A stretch of DNA of 64,000 bases from assembly GCF_017942225.1 (NCBI RefSeq), contig NZ_JAGKSD010000007.1, positions 84,651-148,650 of the forward strand, given 5' to 3'. Below, in pieces: positions 60,342-64,000 of the stretch; positions within the stretch are counted from its first letter, which is position 1, and the number at the start of each line of letters is the position of its first letter. Made by a program: the position numbers and the translations under genes. Source of the stretch: Corynebacterium sp. Marseille-P3884 (lineage in GTDB: Bacteria > Actinomycetota > Actinomycetes > Mycobacteriales > Mycobacteriaceae). The notes under the pieces are model-generated. The model saw only the letters and a program-made list of their open reading frames with translations. It had not been told where the DNA came from and ran no database searches.

Positions 60342-60800
60342 CTAGTGGAGGTTGCCCGTGTTGTACGTGCGCGCGAGCTCGGCGAGAGCCGGAGTAGCTG
60401 CCTTGAGCTGTTCCAGGGACTCTGGGTCGAGGGTCGATATCATCTCGGCGACGTAGCGCGTGCGCTCGTCGGCGACGCGGTTGTGTTCCTTGATGCCCTT
60501 ATCCGTGATCTCCACCTTCACTCCGCGACGGTCCGTCTCGTCGCGGACGCGGCGCACGAGATCGCGCTGCTCCAGCTGGTGCAGCGTGTTCGAGGCGGTG
60601 GGCATGCGGATGCCCTCCTCTTGTGCGAGTTGGCTAATGCGCATCGGGCCGGTCTCGATGAGACGCTCCATGATGGAGAGCTGCGGGCCGGTAATGTCGG
60701 ATGCCTCGGCAATGCGGAAATAAGCGACGTAGAGCTTCGTGAGGAAGGGACGGATTTCTTTGGCGACGGAGTATGCGTCCTCGACAGGGTTTATTGGCAT
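60342..60800 (-). CDS. MarR family transcriptional regulator
   Basis: A 152-residue winged-helix regulator: AEASDITGPQLSIMERLIETGPMRISQLAQEEGIRMPTASNTLHQLEQRDLVRRVRDETDRRGVKVEITDKG is the complete wHTH plus the D-x-R-D/G wing. Its target is not evident; the divergent neighbour DUF5318-ponA is a possibility. Confidence 0.9.
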   Translation of the reverse strand: MPINPVEDAYSVAKEIRPFLTKLYVAYFRIAEASDITGPQLSIMERLIETGPMRISQLAQEEGIRMPTASNTLHQLEQRDLVRRVRDETDRRGVKVEITDKGIKEHNRVADERTRYVAEMISTLDPESLEQLKAATPALAELARTYNTGNLH

Positions 60801-60911
60801 GCCACCTAGTGTAGGTGCTCAACACCGAAATTAAGAAGCCAAAGCGCATTTTCTTGTACCGAACCATCGGGTGGGTCTATCAACCGCCTCGTGAAGAGTA
60901 CGCTGGTAGCA

Positions 60912-61307
60912 ATGTTCAAATTGGTTCATATCGTTTCCCACGAATGGGAAAGGCGCTCTGCGCTGCGTGAATTTCGCATAGGAAAGAAGAGCCGGGATGA
61001 ACTTTGTGATGCGGATTTCCTCCTCCGCGCCGCCGGCGAGCACCACGGAGTCGATTCTGACCGGCCCTGTCCCATTTGCGAGAAAACAATGCGCACTGTC
61101 TTGTGGGTCTACGGAGACAATCTCGGGCGCCGTTCCGGGTCCGCGCGCAGCGAAGCAGAAATCGCGGAGCTTATCGACGAGACCGGCGGTCCCTTCACCG
61201 TCCACACCGTCGAGGTGTGCGGGCATTGCCGTTGGAACCATCTTTTGAGCACCGCCGAAGCCGTTCCGGTTCCGTCATTCGGCGACGAAGGAAGTACTCT
61301 GTCCTAG
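60912..61307 (+). CDS. DUF5318 family protein
   Basis: A roughly 131-residue protein with SHEWERRSALREFRIGKKSRDELCDADFLLRAAGEHHG and two Cys pairs (CPICEKT and EVCGHCRW), likely a zinc-ribbon. It is the actinobacterial protein found immediately upstream of the class A PBP gene (Rv0049-ponA1 in mycobacteria), so a cell-wall or regulatory link is likely. ATG 60912 or GTG 60891 could be the start. Confidence 0.82.
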   Translation: MFKLVHIVSHEWERRSALREFRIGKKSRDELCDADFLLRAAGEHHGVDSDRPCPICEKTMRTVLWVYGDNLGRRSGSARSEAEIAELIDETGGPFTVHTVEVCGHCRWNHLLSTAEAVPVPSFGDEGSTLS

Positions 61308-61334
61308 AGGAATCGAGTAGGCAGGATACTTCAA

Positions 61335-63731
61335 TTGGCACGAGACCTAGATAAAGAGTCCGGCAGCGACTCCGGCAAGAAGAAGCCGGACGCAGCGCGC
61401 CGCGACACCGCGAAGAAGAGCACGCAGGGCCGTACCGGGCCGAAGCACAACGAGAAAACCAAGAAAGCTGGTGCTGGGTCGGGTTCTGGCTCGACCGTGA
61501 AAGCATCCGCTAAGTCGGAAGATGACAAGGCTAAAAAAGCGCCGGCCACGTCTGGCAAGAGTGCTGCAAAGAAAAAGAAGAAAAAGAGCCGCAAGGGCCA
61601 ATGGCTCGCGGCTTTCGTGTTGGCGCTCGTGCTCATCATGGCGGTGCCGCTGTCCATTTTCGGCGTGAAATACACCCAGGCGGACTTGCCGCACCCGAGC
61701 GAGATTGAAACGGCCCAGGTGTCGACCATCTTCGCCAACGACGGCACGACGCAGCTGGCCCGCATCGTTCCCGCTGAGGGTAACCGCGAGCAGATCCCGC
61801 TCGACGAGGTGCCAAAGCATGTCCAGGACGCCGTCCTGGCCGCTGAGGACCGCGACTTCTGGGAGAACTCCGGATTCTCCTTCACCGGTTTCGGTCGTGC
61901 TGTGCTCGGTCAGCTCACCGGCGACGCTTCCGCCGGCGGCGGTTCCACGATCACGCAGCAGTACGTGAAGAACACCATCGTGGGCAACGAGCGCTCGTAC
62001 AAGCGCAAATTCAATGAGCTGGTCTACTCGATCAAGATGACCCGCCATTGGTCGAAGGAAGAAATCCTCGCCGGCTACCTCAACACCATCTACTTCGGCC
62101 GCAACGCCTACGGCATTCAAGCGGCCGCCAACGCCTACTTCAGCAAGCCCGCCTCCGAGCTCACCGTTGAAGAAGGCGCCGTGCTCGCAGGCCTCATTCA
62201 GCTGCCTAACCAGCTCGATCCGTGGAATAACGAGCAGGACTCCATGAACCGCTGGAACTACGTGCTCGACGGCATGGTCGACATGGGCTCGATCACCCCT
62301 GAGGAACGCGCCGGCGCGAAATTCCCGGACACGCGCGACCCGCAGACCTACTCCGCCTACACCGAAGCCTCCGGCCCCAACGGCCTGATCAAGAACCAGG
62401 TCATGGCAGAGCTGGAGCAGGTGGGCATCACCGAGGCCGACGTGACCAACCGCGGCCTGCAAATCACCACCACCATCGACCAGCGCACGCAGGACCAGGT
62501 GCTCAAGACTTCTGAGGAACAGCTTTCGCTGTTGCAGGAGGACGCGCGCACCGGTGTCGTGGCCATGGACCCGGCTACCGGCGCAATCAAGGGCTACTAC
62601 GGTGGCGACGACCCCAGCGGCTGGGACTACGCCAACGCCGGCCTGCAGACTGGTTCTGTCTTCAAGATCTTCGGCCTGGCGGCCGCCCTCCAGCAGGGCA
62701 TCCCGCTGTCGGCGTACTACGACTCGGCTCCGGTGACGGTGGGCGACCGCACCATCGGCAACGACTCCGGTGTCAACGGCGGAGTGACCACCTTGGCCGA
62801 GGCACTGAAGAACTCCTACAACACCTCGTTCATCCGCATGCAGTCCGATCTGGACGATGGCCCGATGGACACCGCCGACATGGCCCACGCCCTCGGCGTC
62901 GCCCGCGAGCTGCCGAATATTCCGCACACGCTGACCGAGAACGGCGAGACCCCGTACGACGGCGTCATCCTGGGCCAGTACCAGTCCCGCGTCCTCGACA
63001 TGGCTACCGGCGTGGCCACGCTGATCAACCGCGGCGTGTGGCACCCGCCGCACTTCGTTCAGCGCGTCACCACCGCCGACGGCGAGGTGCTCTATGAATT
63101 CGATCCGGAGTACAAGGAGCGCCGCGTGAACAGCCAGGTCGCCGACAATGTCGTCGAGGCGATGCAGCCGATCGCCGGCTGGTCGAATAAGACGCTGGCT
63201 GGCGGGCGCCCGTCCATCGCTAAGACGGGCACCGCTCAGATGGGCGATACCGGAAATAACAAGGATGCTTGGATGATCGGCGGCACGCCGCAGCTCTCCG
63301 TCGCTGTGTGGGTGGGCACCGCCGATAACACCTCCCCCATCTTCAACCAGTGGGGCGGCAATATGTACGGTTCGATGTCCCCGGGCGCGATCTGGAAAGG
63401 CGTCCTCGACGGCGTCCTCGAAGGCCAGGACTACGAACAGTTCCCGCAGGCGAAGCCGATCAACTGGGGCATCAACCCCTACTCGGGCGGCAAGTACGGT
63501 GGTAGCACGACACCGAGCTCCCCGACCTACGATTACGGCACGGGCGGGGCAGTTCCGTCGGAGACGCCGGAGGCCGAGAACCCGAATGAACCGGCACCGG
63601 CTCCGGATGCTCCCGCTCCCGCTCCTGCTCCCGCACCGCCAGCGCCGGCCCCGGCTCCCGCGCCAGCACCGCCAGCTCAGCGGCAACCGCAAGTGGACAT
63701 CGGCGGTTTGATCGAAGACCTGGTTGGATAG
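61335..63731 (+). CDS. ponA: Class A penicillin-binding protein (PonA1-like)
   Basis: A 798-residue bifunctional peptidoglycan synthase. A long Lys/Ser/Ala-rich cytoplasmic N-terminus leads to one membrane helix (WLAAFVLALVLIMAVPLSIFGV). The glycosyltransferase domain has E171 in AAEDRDFWE and GGSTITQQYVKN. The transpeptidase has SVFK (441-444), SYN (494-496) and KTGT (630-633). The end is Ala/Pro-rich ([13 protein letters not shown]), a wall-spanning tail. TTG start at 61335 with AGGAT upstream. Confidence 0.95.
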   Translation: MARDLDKESGSDSGKKKPDAARRDTAKKSTQGRTGPKHNEKTKKAGAGSGSGSTVKASAKSEDDKAKKAPATSGKSAAKKKKKKSRKGQWLAAFVLALVLIMAVPLSIFGVKYTQADLPHPSEIETAQVSTIFANDGTTQLARIVPAEGNREQIPLDEVPKHVQDAVLAAEDRDFWENSGFSFTGFGRAVLGQLTGDASAGGGSTITQQYVKNTIVGNERSYKRKFNELVYSIKMTRHWSKEEILAGYLNTIYFGRNAYGIQAAANAYFSKPASELTVEEGAVLAGLIQLPNQLDPWNNEQDSMNRWNYVLDGMVDMGSITPEERAGAKFPDTRDPQTYSAYTEASGPNGLIKNQVMAELEQVGITEADVTNRGLQITTTIDQRTQDQVLKTSEEQLSLLQEDARTGVVAMDPATGAIKGYYGGDDPSGWDYANAGLQTGSVFKIFGLAAALQQGIPLSAYYDSAPVTVGDRTIGNDSGVNGGVTTLAEALKNSYNTSFIRMQSDLDDGPMDTADMAHALGVARELPNIPHTLTENGETPYDGVILGQYQSRVLDMATGVATLINRGVWHPPHFVQRVTTADGEVLYEFDPEYKERRVNSQVADNVVEAMQPIAGWSNKTLAGGRPSIAKTGTAQMGDTGNNKDAWMIGGTPQLSVAVWVGTADNTSPIFNQWGGNMYGSMSPGAIWKGVLDGVLEGQDYEQFPQAKPINWGINPYSGGKYGGSTTPSSPTYDYGTGGAVPSETPEAENPNEPAPAPDAPAPAPAPAPPAPAPAPAPAPPAQRQPQVDIGGLIEDLVG

Positions 63732-63732
63732 C

Positions 63733-63906
63733 GTGACCACGAAGCAGGACCTGCCCCAGCACAACGGCGTGCGGTGGCCCCGGCTCTTTTACACCCCTTG
63801 GTGGGTTTCAGAGACAGGGGACGGGGGAAAAGAAGGGGGGGGGGAAACAGAGAGGGGAAGAGGTGGGGGGAAAGGGATAGGCCAACACAAAGTGAAGGAG
63901 ATTTAA
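63733..63906 (+). CDS. 5' end of an unidentified gene, broken by anomalous sequence
   Basis: GTG at 63733, two bases after the ponA stop, begins VTTKQDLPQHNGVRWPRLFYTPWWV. That much has normal codon use. After about residue 25 the frame enters a purine-rich, low-complexity stretch and stops at 63906 without family resemblance. In mycobacteria a GT87-type gene follows ponA1, but the surviving part is too short to assign. Confidence 0.35.
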   Translation: MTTKQDLPQHNGVRWPRLFYTPWWVSETGDGGKEGGGETERGRGGGKGIGQHKVKEI

Positions 63907-64000
63907 CGGGGGACACCCCAAAAGGAGAGAAAATGAGAGATAAGGGGCAGAGAAAAGGAAAAAGAAAAGAAGAAAGAGGAGCAGGGGGGACCATCGAAAG
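63800..64000. other. Purine-rich terminal segment, probable assembly artefact
   Basis: By hand count only about 25 of the last 160 bases are C or T, against roughly half elsewhere. Runs of G (up to 10) and G/A mixtures dominate, with no coding signal. This looks like low-quality read ends kept at a contig edge. I see no gene in it. Confidence 0.7.

Overview
The window is high-GC chromosomal DNA from the genus Corynebacterium or a very close relative, next to the replication origin. The block rpmH-rnpA-yidD-yidC-rsmG-parA-parB reads away from the left edge, followed by the cwlM-trxA-trxB-sigM-murJ-DUF6049-nudix block on the other strand, which is the classic Corynebacteriales origin flank. dnaA should lie just left of base 1 and is not in the window. 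Other genus-typical points are a trpEGD-CF-BA operon with fused trpCF, divergent aceA/aceB, a ChrSA/HrtBA-like two-component system facing its ABC exporter, and four perfect parS sites (TGTTTCACGTGAAACA) at 27.3, 33.3, 36.0 and 38.6 kb.

Layout. 0.5-5.9 kb: ribosomal protein L34, RNase P protein, membrane insertase, rRNA methylase, chromosome segregation. 5.9-15.9 kb (minus): envelope and redox block. 16-19.2 kb: CCA-adding enzyme, YqgE, branched-chain amino acid exporter pair. 19.4-21.4 kb: four tandem small secreted proteins with near-identical signal peptides and diverged cores, which I do not recognise. 21.6-24.6 kb: HNH/DUF222 protein, a lipoprotein, a small DUF6881-like protein and a Rieske lipoprotein. 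24.6-31.9 kb (minus): trp operon. 32-40 kb: transporter, TPM-domain protein, two flavodoxins, leuS, small membrane proteins. 40-52 kb: mixed metabolism, MFS exporter, NAD(P)HX repair, ChrSA/HrtBA-like system, Fpg/Nei glycosylase, RraA, orphan antitoxin. 52-56 kb: glyoxylate shunt. 56-63.7 kb: DUF1846, TrhO, Usp, MarR, DUF5318 and the class A penicillin-binding protein. The last 200 bases are abnormally purine-rich and look like a contig-end artefact.

The most striking unexplained signal is an 11-mer, GCTTATCGACG, present 24 times by my reading (12 in each orientation) where about 0.03 copies would be expected by chance. It is 23/24 inside genes, mostly read as Leu-Ile-Asp with the otherwise unusual CTT codon. 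It behaves like a dispersed, orientation-neutral signal (uptake-sequence-like or protein-binding), not like a coding by-product. The second candidate for something undescribed is the tandem secreted-protein cluster at 19.4-21.4 kb.
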